Source of the DNA: an uncultured Muribaculaceae bacterium
GTDB lineage: Bacteria > Bacteroidota > Bacteroidia > Bacteroidales > Muribaculaceae
NCBI GenBank assembly: GCA_910587235.1
Contig: CAJUKD010000014.1
Coordinates: 1-64,000 of the forward strand
Length of the DNA stretch: 64,000 nucleotides
Direction of reading: 5' to 3'
The notes beneath the pieces are model-generated. The model saw only the letters and a program-made list of their open reading frames with translations, was not told the DNA's origin and made no database searches. Each line of letters opens with the position of its first letter. Position 1 is the stretch's first letter. Shown in pieces: positions 15,676-24,296 of the stretch. The position numbers and the translations under genes were made by a program.

Positions 15676-15714
15676 TAAAAAAACGCCGTGTCGGTGGTAG
15701 ACACGGCGTTTTTT
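15676..15714 (-). terminator. Terminator of the fumarate reductase operon
   Basis: A strong stem (AACGCCGTGTC / GACACGGCGTT) flanked by A and T runs, 22 bp past the end of the iron-sulfur subunit gene. The run of T on both strands makes it work in either direction. Confidence 0.9.
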
Positions 15715-15735
15715 ATATAGATTTCAGCTATGAGC

Positions 15736-16491
15736 TTATTCGGCGCACTTTGCTTTGATGAATTCGCGGTTTAGACGGGCGATGTTGCTCAGAGGAATGT
15801 TCTTGGGGCATTCGGCTGCGCAGGCACCGGTGTTGGTGCAGTTGCCGAAACCGAGTTCGTCCATTTTGCGTACCATGGCGCGTGCGCGGCGTGCGCGTTC
15901 GACCTGTCCCTGGGGCAGAAGTGCGAACTGGCTGACTTTTGCCGATACAAAAAGCATTGCGGAGCCGTTCTTACAAGCGGCCACGCATGCGCCGCAACCT
16001 ATGCAGGTGGCAGAGTCCATGGCTACGTCGGCTACTTCTTTAGAGATGGGTATGTCGTTTGCGTCGGGTGCGCCTCCGCAGTTGAATGACACGTAACCGC
16101 CGGCCTGCTGGATTTTGTCGAATGCGTTGCGATCGACCATAAGGTCGCGGATCACGGGGAATGCCGCGGAGCGCCAAGGCTCGATTGTTATGGTGTCGCC
16201 GTCGTGGAATTTGCGCATGTGGAGCTGGCATGTGGTGATGCCCTGTACGGGACCGTGGGGATGTCCGTTGATGTAGAGCGAGCACATGCCGCAGATTCCT
16301 TCGCGGCAGTCGTTGTCGAACACTACGGGTTCCTCACCGCGCTCTACCAGAAGCTGGTTGAGCATGTCGAGCATTTCGAGGAAGCTGCTTCCTGTCGAAA
16401 CGTTGTCGAGGTGATAGTTGACGAACTGTCCTTTCTCTTTTGGACCACGTTGACGCCAAATTTTCAGATTTACGCTGATAGTATTTTCCAT
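15736..16491 (-). CDS. frdB: Fumarate reductase / succinate dehydrogenase iron-sulfur subunit
   Basis: 251 residues. It passes electrons between the flavoprotein and the membrane subunit through three clusters: the [2Fe-2S] motif CREGICGMC with a later Cys, then CIGCGACVAACK and CTNTGACAAECPKNIP for the [4Fe-4S] and [3Fe-4S] centres. This is the third gene of the C-A-B operon. In Bacteroidales the complex runs mainly as fumarate reductase in anaerobic succinate formation, consistent with the propionate genes nearby; direction is inferred. Confidence 0.95.
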   Translation of the reverse strand: MENTISVNLKIWRQRGPKEKGQFVNYHLDNVSTGSSFLEMLDMLNQLLVERGEEPVVFDNDCREGICGMCSLYINGHPHGPVQGITTCQLHMRKFHDGDTITIEPWRSAAFPVIRDLMVDRNAFDKIQQAGGYVSFNCGGAPDANDIPISKEVADVAMDSATCIGCGACVAACKNGSAMLFVSAKVSQFALLPQGQVERARRARAMVRKMDELGFGNCTNTGACAAECPKNIPLSNIARLNREFIKAKCAE

Positions 16492-16555
16492 TTTAATATG
16501 TAAAGTATTTGGTAGGCAAGCGCCTTGGTGCCGGCGCTTGCCCCGTGGTTTGCAA

Positions 16556-18583
16556 TCAGGACTTGTAGTTACGTGTCTGAACCTGGATGGCTTCGTATTT
16601 CAGAGGTTCCTTGATCAGGATGGGCTTTTCCGTGTCGCCGGTCCACTTCCAGCAGCTGACGTACATGTACTTGTCGTCGCGACGTGCGGCTTCGCCGTCG
16701 GGAGTCTGGTACTCTTCGCGGAAATGTGCACCGCAGGATTCGTTGCGGTTCAGGGCGTCGATAGCCATCATGCGAGCGACAACAAGGAAGTCTTCGAGGC
16801 GGAGAGCTTTCTCGAGTTCGGTGTTGAGGTCGTCGGCGGCTCCGACAATGCGGAGGTCGCTGTAGAATTCTTTCCGGACTTCTTCGATTTCGTCGAGGGC
16901 TTTTACAAGGCTCTGGAGAGTGCGGCCCATGCCAACGAGGTTCCACATCACGTGGCCCAGACGTTTGTGGATTTCGTCGGGACTCTTTGTGCCTTTTATG
17001 TTCATCAGGCGTGCGATGCGGTCGCGGACGTCTTTTTCGGCGGCTTCGAATTCGGGAGCGTCGGTGCTGAAGCGGGGAACTTTAATCTGGTCGCTGAGGT
17101 AGTTCTGCATGGTGTAGGGCAGAACGAAGTATCCGTCGGCAAGACCCTGCATGAGCGCAGAAGCGCCGAGGCGGTTTGCACCGTGGTCGGAGAAGTTGCA
17201 TTCGCCGATAGCGAACAGTCCCTTGACCGATGTCTGAAGTTCGTAGTCGACCCAGATGCCTCCCATGGTGTAGTGGCTGGCGGGGAATATCATCATGGGT
17301 GTTTCGTAGGGGTTGTCGTCGGAAATCATCTGGTACATGTCGAAGAGGTTTCCGTAGCGGTCGCGTACAACGTCCTTGCCAAGGCGCTGGATGGCGTACT
17401 TGAAGTCGAGGTAAACGGCGTTGCCTGTTCCTACACCGTAGCCTGCGTCGCAGCGTTCTTTGGCTGCGCGGCTTGCGATGTCGCGCGGGCAGAGGTTGCC
17501 GAAAGCGGGATAGCGGCGTTCGAGATAGAAGTCGCGGTCCTCGTCAGGAATGTCGGTGGGTTTTTTCTTTCCGGCACGGATTGCTTCGGCGTCTTCTTTC
17601 TTGGCGGGTACCCAGATGCGACCGTCGTTTCGGAGCGATTCACTCATAAGTGTGAGTTTCGACTGGTCTTCGCCGTGTACGGGGATACAGGTGGGGTGTA
17701 TCTGAGTGAAAGCGAGGTTTGCCAGATATGCGCCTTTCTTGAATGCCTGGATTGCGGCTGAACCGTTGCAGCCCATGGCATTGGTCGAGAGGAAGAATGC
17801 ACGGCCGTATCCGCCGGTGGCGAGTACGACTGCGTGGGCGGCATAGCGTTCGATTTCACCGGTTACGAGGTTGCGGACGATGATGCCGCGTGCGCGTCCG
17901 TCGATGATCACGATGTCGAGCATCTCGCGACGGTTGAATGAGCGCACGGTGCCTTTCTGTATCTGGCGGTTGAGCGACGAGTATGCTCCGAGCAGGAGCT
18001 GCTGGCCTGTCTGTCCCTTGGCATAGAATGTGCGGGATACCTGTGCTCCGCCGAAAGAGCGGTTGGCGAGCAGGCCGCCGTATTCGCGTGCGAAAGGAAC
18101 GCCTTGTGCCACGCACTGGTCGATGATGTTGGCCGATACTTCGGCGAGGCGGTATACGTTGGCTTCGCGGGAGCGGAAGTCGCCGCCTTTGACTGTATCG
18201 TAGAAGAGGCGATATACAGAGTCGCCGTCGTTCTGGTAGTTCTTAGCTGCGTTGATACCTCCCTGTGCGGCGATGGAGTGTGCGCGGCGGGGGCTGTCCT
18301 GAATGCAGAAATTATAGACGTTGAAGCCCATTTCGCCGAGTGTGGATGCGGCGGATGCGCCGGCCAGACCTGTTCCTACAACGATTATGTCGAGGTTGCG
18401 TTTGTTGGCGGGGTTCACCAGATGCTGGTGGGCTTTGTAGTTGGTCCATTTCTCAGCGACAGGACCTTCAGGAATTTTCGAGTCGAGCTGATACTCCGGA
18501 AGCTTGGAGGATTCGACATCGGCGAATTCCTGCATGATGGGGCTGGAGTCAATCATGCCCTCAAGGTTGAGTTTCTGTGCCAT
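16556..18583 (-). CDS. frdA: Fumarate reductase / succinate dehydrogenase flavoprotein subunit
   Basis: 675 residues with covalent FAD and the dicarboxylate site. Visible features are the dinucleotide-binding stretch DIIVVGTGLAGASAASTLGE, the FAD-linking histidine in RRAHSIAAQGGINAAKNY, TGGYG and the substrate region PTCIPVHG. The length and the N-terminal extension before the Rossmann motif (about 65 residues) match the Bacteroides/Wolinella-like b-type enzymes. It starts 10 bp after the cytochrome gene and precedes the iron-sulfur gene by 64 bp. Confidence 0.96.
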   Translation of the reverse strand: MAQKLNLEGMIDSSPIMQEFADVESSKLPEYQLDSKIPEGPVAEKWTNYKAHQHLVNPANKRNLDIIVVGTGLAGASAASTLGEMGFNVYNFCIQDSPRRAHSIAAQGGINAAKNYQNDGDSVYRLFYDTVKGGDFRSREANVYRLAEVSANIIDQCVAQGVPFAREYGGLLANRSFGGAQVSRTFYAKGQTGQQLLLGAYSSLNRQIQKGTVRSFNRREMLDIVIIDGRARGIIVRNLVTGEIERYAAHAVVLATGGYGRAFFLSTNAMGCNGSAAIQAFKKGAYLANLAFTQIHPTCIPVHGEDQSKLTLMSESLRNDGRIWVPAKKEDAEAIRAGKKKPTDIPDEDRDFYLERRYPAFGNLCPRDIASRAAKERCDAGYGVGTGNAVYLDFKYAIQRLGKDVVRDRYGNLFDMYQMISDDNPYETPMMIFPASHYTMGGIWVDYELQTSVKGLFAIGECNFSDHGANRLGASALMQGLADGYFVLPYTMQNYLSDQIKVPRFSTDAPEFEAAEKDVRDRIARLMNIKGTKSPDEIHKRLGHVMWNLVGMGRTLQSLVKALDEIEEVRKEFYSDLRIVGAADDLNTELEKALRLEDFLVVARMMAIDALNRNESCGAHFREEYQTPDGEAARRDDKYMYVSCWKWTGDTEKPILIKEPLKYEAIQVQTRNYKS

Positions 18584-18593
18584 ATCTCTGAGT

Positions 18594-19628
18594 TTATTTG
18601 TTTGTTTCGTTAGTTTTGTTCATCTGTTCGGCATACTGTATTGTGCGGTCGAGTCGCTGCACGAATTCTTTGACGCCTTCAGTTTCTTTGGTCTTTACGT
18701 CGGGGCACTGTTTCTCGACTGCATTCGCTATTGCCTGAGCCTGTTCGAGGTAGCCTTTGCCCTGTTCGGCGAAGAATTTGATGGAAGCGGTCTGTACGGC
18801 CTGCTGACCTTCGGCTTCGGCGCTCTGCTGCACGGCGCTGAGTTCGGCCTGAAAGTTTTCCTGGATTGCTTCTGCGCGTTCGCCCCAGAAGCCTGCGTAC
18901 TGTTCCTGCAGAGCTACGTCGGTAGTGAAGAAGTTGCTGCGTGCCTGCACTGTGAATAGTATTGCCTGTGCGGTGAAGAGTATCACTACGATCGATGTCC
19001 ACCAGCAGGCGATGTTTTTAAGACGGCCGAGCCATATATTGTTGTTCCAGCCAATGGTGTGGAACATCGACCAGAAACCGTGGTTCATGTGGAACCAGAG
19101 TGCGATAAAGCCGATGATGTATACCACGGGAGTCCACCACTGCTGGAAAGCGAGCTGCAGGAACAGAGTTCCGAACACGGGAGCGGCGGGAGCACCTCCT
19201 ACTTCGGGCAGTGCGGTGAGGTCGTGGGAGATGAGTTCCTGAAGCTGCATCTTGGCCCAGAACTGGGTCATGTGCACTCCGAGGAATGCCAGAACTACGA
19301 TGCCGAGGACAAGCATGTTCTTGGATGACCATTCGACCTGCTTGGGGCGCGAGTTGACGGCGTAACGGTCGGCGCCGCGCGCACGGCGGTTCTGGACTGT
19401 CAGCCAAAGAGCGTAGATGATGTGGATGATGAAGAGGGCGGCCAGACCCATGGATGCCACAAGGGCATACCAGTTGGCTCCGAGGAACTCGCAGATCACA
19501 TTATAGGCTGCGGGCCACAGGAGTGCCACAGAGTTCATCAACACGTGAAAAGTTACGAATAGGACGAGGCAGACGCCTGTGATTGCCATCACAAACTTTC
19601 GTCCTATAGATGAGCTTGTTAACCACAT
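18594..19628 (-). CDS. frdC: Fumarate reductase / succinate dehydrogenase cytochrome b subunit with long C-terminal extension
   Basis: 344 residues. The first 230 match the Bacteroidetes diheme cytochrome b558 subunit: five hydrophobic helices with candidate haem ligands H28, H69, H119, H180 and H183, and the conserved FLGANWYALVASMGLAALF and ALWFHMNHGFWS. Usual family members stop there. This one continues for some 110 residues of soluble, Gln/Glu/Ala-rich helix (from about FFTTDVALQEQYAGFW to NKTNETNK). The extension is intact and in frame, so it is real, but its role is unknown. First gene of the operon. Confidence 0.92.
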   Translation of the reverse strand: MWLTSSSIGRKFVMAITGVCLVLFVTFHVLMNSVALLWPAAYNVICEFLGANWYALVASMGLAALFIIHIIYALWLTVQNRRARGADRYAVNSRPKQVEWSSKNMLVLGIVVLAFLGVHMTQFWAKMQLQELISHDLTALPEVGGAPAAPVFGTLFLQLAFQQWWTPVVYIIGFIALWFHMNHGFWSMFHTIGWNNNIWLGRLKNIACWWTSIVVILFTAQAILFTVQARSNFFTTDVALQEQYAGFWGERAEAIQENFQAELSAVQQSAEAEGQQAVQTASIKFFAEQGKGYLEQAQAIANAVEKQCPDVKTKETEGVKEFVQRLDRTIQYAEQMNKTNETNK

Positions 19629-19701
19629 AGGATGATTGATTTTAATTGATTATGTTAATTTGTTGCTTGTCGGATTGGTATTATATGCAGCTAATGTCCT
19701 G

Positions 19702-19733
19702 CAAATTTAATGTAATTTAAGCGATGTGGCAAG
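19702..19733 (-). promoter_or_regulatory. Promoter of the fumarate reductase operon
   Basis: On the minus strand, CTTG (19730-19733), a 20-bp spacer, then TAAATTTG (19702-19709), leaving a leader of about 70 nt before the cytochrome b gene. Confidence 0.65.
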
Positions 19734-19873
19734 AATTAAAGAAAAAATTCTTTAACAAAGTCGGACGTCTTTTTCGGCTTTGGGTGTTCTTTGCAATTTT
19801 TTTTATTGCTGATGCCGGACTTTTTCAGATGCCGGATGTTATACATAGTACAACATTAATTTTTTATTATATC

Positions 19874-20875
19874 ATGAATTTTCTTACTGATGAAAAGCTT
19901 GTGATTGTCGGCGCGGCCGGCATGATAGGCTCCAATATGGCACAGACGGCCATGATGATGCGTCTTACTCCCAATATCTGTCTTTATGATCCTTATGCCC
20001 CGGCTTTGGAGGGAGTGGCCGAGGAGCTGCTCCACAGCGGCATGGCCGGTTTCAATCTCACTTATACGTCCGATGAAAAAGAAGCTCTGACGGGAGCGGC
20101 GTATATTGTAAGTTCCGGCGGTGCGGCAAGAAAGGCCGGCATGACCCGCGAGGATCTGCTTAAGGGCAACGCCCTGATAGCGGAGGATTTCGGAAAGAAA
20201 GTGCGTCAATACTGTCCTGATGTTAAGCATGTGGTGGTGGTGTTCAATCCGGCGGATATCACGGGGCTTATAACTCTTATATATTCAGGACTCAAACCGT
20301 CGCAGGTGACCACGCTTGCGGCTCTCGACAGCACGCGTCTGCGTTCGGAACTTGCCAAGTATTTCCATGTGTCGCCAGATGAGGTTACGGGTTGCCGTAC
20401 TTATGGAGGTCACGGAGAGCAGATGGCGGTCTTTGCTTCTACGGCAAAGGTGGCCGGCAAGCCGCTGTCGGAGCTTATCGGGACCCAGGCTCTTCCCGAA
20501 CAGGAGTGGGAGGAGATCAGACAGAGGGTTATACAGGGCGGCAAGCATATAATCGACCTCCGCGGACGTTCGTCGTTCCAGAGTCCGGCTTATATCTCGA
20601 TAGAGATGATTGCCGCGGCTATGGGTGGCAAGGCTTTCACATGGCCTGCCGGTGCATATATTGACAACGGGACATACAATCATATCATGATGGCTGCCGA
20701 AACTACTATCGACGGCAACGGCGTGACGGTGCATCCGGTAGGCGGAACTGCCGAGGAGCGCAAGGAGCTGGACCGGAGCTATCATCATCTGTGCAAATTG
20801 CGCGACGAGGTGATTGCAATGGGTGTGCTGCCTCCGGTCGAACGCTGGCATGATATCAATCCCAATATACGCTGA
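19874..20875 (+). CDS. mdh: Malate dehydrogenase
   Basis: 333 residues. It interconverts oxaloacetate and malate with NAD(H), feeding the fumarate reductase branch transcribed in the opposite direction. The NAD-binding start LVIVGAAGMIGSNMAQTA, NPADITGLI, the substrate loop STRLRSELA and the catalytic histidine in TYGGHGEQMAVF are present. The frame is open 50 codons further upstream, but that part is Phe/Lys-rich without similarity, so the ATG at 19874 directly before the NAD-binding strand is chosen. A weak hairpin (20900-20933) follows. Confidence 0.93.
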   Translation: MNFLTDEKLVIVGAAGMIGSNMAQTAMMMRLTPNICLYDPYAPALEGVAEELLHSGMAGFNLTYTSDEKEALTGAAYIVSSGGAARKAGMTREDLLKGNALIAEDFGKKVRQYCPDVKHVVVVFNPADITGLITLIYSGLKPSQVTTLAALDSTRLRSELAKYFHVSPDEVTGCRTYGGHGEQMAVFASTAKVAGKPLSELIGTQALPEQEWEEIRQRVIQGGKHIIDLRGRSSFQSPAYISIEMIAAAMGGKAFTWPAGAYIDNGTYNHIMMAAETTIDGNGVTVHPVGGTAEERKELDRSYHHLCKLRDEVIAMGVLPPVERWHDINPNIR

Positions 20876-21083
20876 GAATTTTCAGTGCCGGATTTGTGTA
20901 AGGGCGGTATGTCTTGGATGGCATATCGCCCTTGCCGCGTGTGTACGGGCGGTTGAGTCCGAGTTTTTCGGCGCATTGTTGTGCTCTTTCAGGGAATATA
21001 ATTACAAAAAACGCGATTTCTGCAGGATTGCTGCAAAAACCGCATCGGAACGGGTTGTGTATTTGTTTATGTGGCTTGCCGGT

Positions 21084-21440
21084 TCAGTCTTTATTGAAAA
21101 TCCCTTTTATTTTTTCCATTAGAGATGGTTCGTCCATTCGTATGTCGATGCTGGCTTTGGACGATTTGCGGTTCAGGAATATTATTGATGTATGGAGTAC
21201 GATGGCCACCCATTCTTCGAATGGTACTATCGCGTGTATTCGGTTGAGAGGTATGTTGTGGAACGGTGATGCCGGATCGATGCTGTTTATGACGAGCATA
21301 TCGACGGGGCCGTCCATGTCGATGACTATGTTGTGGTGCCCGGCACTGTCGAATAGCAGAGGCATGTCGAGGCAGTCGGGGCTTGCCGGACGGCGCGAGT
21401 ATTTTTTGTATAGGGTCTGTATTACCTGTCGGGTGATCAT
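21084..21440 (-). CDS. Conserved Bacteroidales protein of unknown function
   Basis: 118 residues, apparently cytoplasmic (no signal peptide or membrane helix). The pattern LYKKYSRRPASPDCLDMPLLF, VINSIDPASPFHNIPLNRIHAIV and AIVLHTSIIFLNR is one I associate with a short protein conserved across Bacteroidales, without a known role. It stands between mdh and the decarboxylase cluster, with no shared operon evident. Confidence 0.7.
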   Translation of the reverse strand: MITRQVIQTLYKKYSRRPASPDCLDMPLLFDSAGHHNIVIDMDGPVDMLVINSIDPASPFHNIPLNRIHAIVPFEEWVAIVLHTSIIFLNRKSSKASIDIRMDEPSLMEKIKGIFNKD

Positions 21441-21587
21441 CGTTGGCTATCGTTTATAGGTGTGAGAGTATTGGTTTTTCTTTGCGTTTTGTAATTATAA
21501 CCGCATTATTGCGGGATAGTTGGCAAAAATTAAAAGGTTTAAATACTTTTTGCGTTTGTCACCGCTATGTAACACTTTGTAATGGAA

Positions 21588-21619
21588 TCCCCGCCGGGGA
21601 TTCTTGTTGCCCCGGCGGG
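21588..21619 (-). terminator. GC-rich stem-loop after the decarboxylase operon
   Basis: CCCGCCGGGG pairs with CCCCGGCGGG across a 10-nt loop, about 60 bp past the beta-subunit stop. It lacks a T run, so termination is only suggested by position and stability. Confidence 0.45.
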
Positions 21620-21680
21620 TATTTCGATGTTATCGGGGCGTGTCCGGCAGTGTTGTTCTGCCGACCCTCGATTCTTGTTA

Positions 21681-22838
21681 TCAGGCCAGGAATCCGAGCA
21701 GGACACCGGCAGCTACGGCAGAGCCGATCACACCGGCTACGTTTGGCCCCATTGCGTGCATCAGCAGATAGTTGGACGGGTCATATTCCAGTCCGAGATT
21801 GTTGGATATGCGTGCCGACATGGGTACTGCCGATACTCCGGCATTGCCGATAAGCGGGTTGATTTTCTTGTCCTTCGGAAGAAGCAGGTTAAAGAGCTTG
21901 ACGAAGAGCACGCCCGACGACGAAGCTATTATGAAGGCCATGAATCCGAGGAAGAAAATGAATATAGTCTGTGGTGTGAGGAACTGCGAAGCCTGTGTGG
22001 ATGCGCCGACAGTCATTCCGAGGAGTATTGTGACTATGTCGGTGAGTGCGTTGGAGGCTGTTTTGGCCAGACGTGTGGTGACTCCGCATTCGCGCAGGAG
22101 GTTACCGAAGAACAGCATTCCCAGCAGCGGCAGGCCTGAGGGCACGACGAAGCATGTCAGGAGCATGCCTACGATGGGGAATATGATCTTTTCGTTCTGC
22201 GACACGGCACGTGCGGGCTTCATTCGTATAAGGCGTTCTTTTTTCGTTGTGAACAGACGCATCAACGGCGGCTGGATCACGGGAACAAGAGCCATGTAGG
22301 AATAGGCCGATACGGCGATTGCACCCATCAGGTTCGGGGCGAGCTTTGACGACAGGAAGATAGCCGTCGGGCCGTCGGCACCGCCGATGATGGCGATTGC
22401 ACCGGCCTGGTCGGGTGAGAATCCCAGAGCCAGGGCTACCATGTATGCGCCGAAGATGCCGAACTGAGCGGCTGCTCCGATAAGCATGAGTTTGGGATTG
22501 GCAATCAGGGCCGAGAAGTCGGTCATGGCGCCGATGCCGAGGAAAATCAGGGGAGGATACCAACCGGCAGCAACACCGTTGTAGAGGATGTTGAGCACGG
22601 AACCTTCTTCGTAAATGCCTACTTCAAGACCTGCGCCGGTATTGAAGGGCACGTTTCCGATAAGGATACCGAATCCGATCGGCACAAGGAGCATGGGTTC
22701 GAAGTTCTTCTTGATGGCAAGCCAGATGAAGAACAGACCCACTGCGAGCATCACGAAGTTGCCCGCTTGCGCGTTTGCGAAACCTGTCAGTTCCCAGAAC
22801 TGTTGCAGGTTGTTCATCAGAAATTCACCGAATGACAT
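21681..22838 (-). CDS. Sodium-pumping decarboxylase beta subunit (methylmalonyl-CoA/oxaloacetate type)
   Basis: A 385-residue polytopic protein, the integral subunit that decarboxylates carboxybiotin and exports sodium ions. Family marks are IGGADGPTAIFLSSKLAP, GNAGVSAVPMSAR and the C-terminal HAMGPNVAGVIGSAVAAG. It is the last gene of the cluster, with the biotin carrier ending 15 bp before its start. The carboxyltransferase and epimerase upstream point to methylmalonyl-CoA as the substrate rather than oxaloacetate. Confidence 0.93.
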   Translation of the reverse strand: MSFGEFLMNNLQQFWELTGFANAQAGNFVMLAVGLFFIWLAIKKNFEPMLLVPIGFGILIGNVPFNTGAGLEVGIYEEGSVLNILYNGVAAGWYPPLIFLGIGAMTDFSALIANPKLMLIGAAAQFGIFGAYMVALALGFSPDQAGAIAIIGGADGPTAIFLSSKLAPNLMGAIAVSAYSYMALVPVIQPPLMRLFTTKKERLIRMKPARAVSQNEKIIFPIVGMLLTCFVVPSGLPLLGMLFFGNLLRECGVTTRLAKTASNALTDIVTILLGMTVGASTQASQFLTPQTIFIFFLGFMAFIIASSSGVLFVKLFNLLLPKDKKINPLIGNAGVSAVPMSARISNNLGLEYDPSNYLLMHAMGPNVAGVIGSAVAAGVLLGFLA

Positions 22839-22853
22839 GGCAGGATGCTGATA

Positions 22854-23294
22854 TTATTCGATGGTAATAAGAGTTGCGCCTTCAAGCACGGCATCGCCGG
22901 CATTTACGGCTATCGATGCCACACGTCCGTCGCGTCCGGCATGTATGGCGTTTTCCATTTTCATGGCTTCGAGGAGCACCACTGTGTCGGCGGCCTTGAC
23001 GGTGTCGCCTACTTTTACGGATACGGAAATCACTGTTCCGGGCAGGGGCGCTTTGACAGCTGTTCCCGCGCCTGTGCTTGCAGAGGGTTTGGCGATAACT
23101 TTTTCGCCGGATGCGGTGCGAGGTGCGGCAGATGGACGCGGCGCTTGTACGGCAGCGACTTTTGCGGATTTTGTCTGGTCGATTTCGACTTTGTAAGGCA
23201 CGCCGTTCACTTCCACCTGGGCCAGGTTGTCGTCGATGTCGCCTATGGCGACTTTATAGACGTTGCCGTTGATTTTATATTTGTATTCTTTCAT
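22854..23294 (-). CDS. Biotin carboxyl carrier subunit of the decarboxylase
   Basis: 146 residues: an N-terminal beta domain (MKEYKYKINGNVYKV), an Ala/Pro/Lys-rich hinge (about 45-75), and a C-terminal biotinyl domain with the biotinylation site EAMKMEN (the second Lys-flanked Met-Lys-Met) preceded by LPGTVISVSVKVGD. It ferries CO2 from the transferase to the membrane pump. The start at 23294 was preferred over an earlier ATG because the family begins with this strand. Confidence 0.92.
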   Translation of the reverse strand: MKEYKYKINGNVYKVAIGDIDDNLAQVEVNGVPYKVEIDQTKSAKVAAVQAPRPSAAPRTASGEKVIAKPSASTGAGTAVKAPLPGTVISVSVKVGDTVKAADTVVLLEAMKMENAIHAGRDGRVASIAVNAGDAVLEGATLITIE

Positions 23295-23334
23295 TTTTCC
23301 TGTGATGTTGGAGTGTTGGTGTTTCGGTTGATTG

Positions 23335-24252
23335 TCAATGTCTGCCGGGGATCTCGCGAAGTCCGTAGATCTTGGAGTTCCAGGGGGAGTATGCACGTTT
23401 GACTTTGTTTATTGTCAGTACGGTGTTCTCGCGGTCGTGGGCGTCGAGGTGTTCGTGCAGAGCCATTACGATGGCGGCGATTTCTTCGCCGGAGTCGTGT
23501 GTTTTCTGCACTTCGTCGGCCTGTTTGCGGTTTACGCCGTGGGCGCGCATCTTATTCATCTTCGACACTGCCGATCCGATCTTTCCTATGCCGTAGAAGC
23601 ATAGGCATAGCACAAGTAGAGCGCTGAAAACTATGCACATGGCCATGACAGTCATGCCCAGTCCGTTGCCGTCGAGTTTTGCGAACTGTTCGACTTTACG
23701 GTTGGTGTCTTTGATCACGTTGGCACTCGATGGTGTGATGTAGTCGTCTTCACCGCCTGTGCGTAGCATCCATTCTCCGGCTCCGTCCTCGCTGCGTGCC
23801 CATGTCTGGTCGGCGGTGAGGGAGGCGGGTATCACAACTTCGTCGATCAGGGTTTCGCCGTTTGCATCATAGATGCCTATCCAGTTGTCCTGTCCGGGTT
23901 TCAGTGTGAAATTTGTGTGGAAGGTGCCTTTGTTTGGTTCGCCGTCGGCATAGAAGATTATGTGCTGGCGTTTGGGGATGCGTGTGTTTACATCTCCCAG
24001 GGGCACCGGATACAGCTTTTTGTTGTTCTTGTCGTTGGTCAGGTATACGCTGGAAATCTCCAATGGCGCGAAGTTGGAGTTGAACAGTTCTATCCATGCT
24101 CCGCGTCGTCCGTAGTCGTCGACGATGCTGTTGTTGTTCTCGACCATCACTTCGTTGATGCGCAGTGCGCTTCGTCCCTGCCCGAAAGCCGGGAGCGCGG
24201 CTGTCGCCGTCAGCATTAGTGCGATGGCCTTGAATATCATTCTTTTTTTCAT
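23335..24252 (-). CDS. OadG-type gamma subunit fused to a lamin-tail domain
   Basis: 305 residues. A signal peptide (MKKRMIFKAIALMLTATAALPAFG) precedes a lamin-tail beta-sandwich (about 28-175; LRINEVMVENNNSIVDDYG, WIELFNSNFAPLEISS, DNWIGIYDANGETLIDEV). A transmembrane helix (GMTVMAMCIVFSALLVLCLCFYGI, quoted in two parts: GMTVMAMCIVFSALL and VLCLCFYGI) and a cytoplasmic tail correspond to the OadG/gamma subunit, which assembles the pump. The periplasmic lamin-tail addition is seen in some Bacteroidetes homologues; what it binds is unknown. Confidence 0.85.
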   Translation of the reverse strand: MKKRMIFKAIALMLTATAALPAFGQGRSALRINEVMVENNNSIVDDYGRRGAWIELFNSNFAPLEISSVYLTNDKNNKKLYPVPLGDVNTRIPKRQHIIFYADGEPNKGTFHTNFTLKPGQDNWIGIYDANGETLIDEVVIPASLTADQTWARSEDGAGEWMLRTGGEDDYITPSSANVIKDTNRKVEQFAKLDGNGLGMTVMAMCIVFSALLVLCLCFYGIGKIGSAVSKMNKMRAHGVNRKQADEVQKTHDSGEEIAAIVMALHEHLDAHDRENTVLTINKVKRAYSPWNSKIYGLREIPGRH

Positions 24253-24296
24253 ATTCTCTTTTTCAGCGGTTGGTAAGTATGGTCTTTTCCGCCTGA

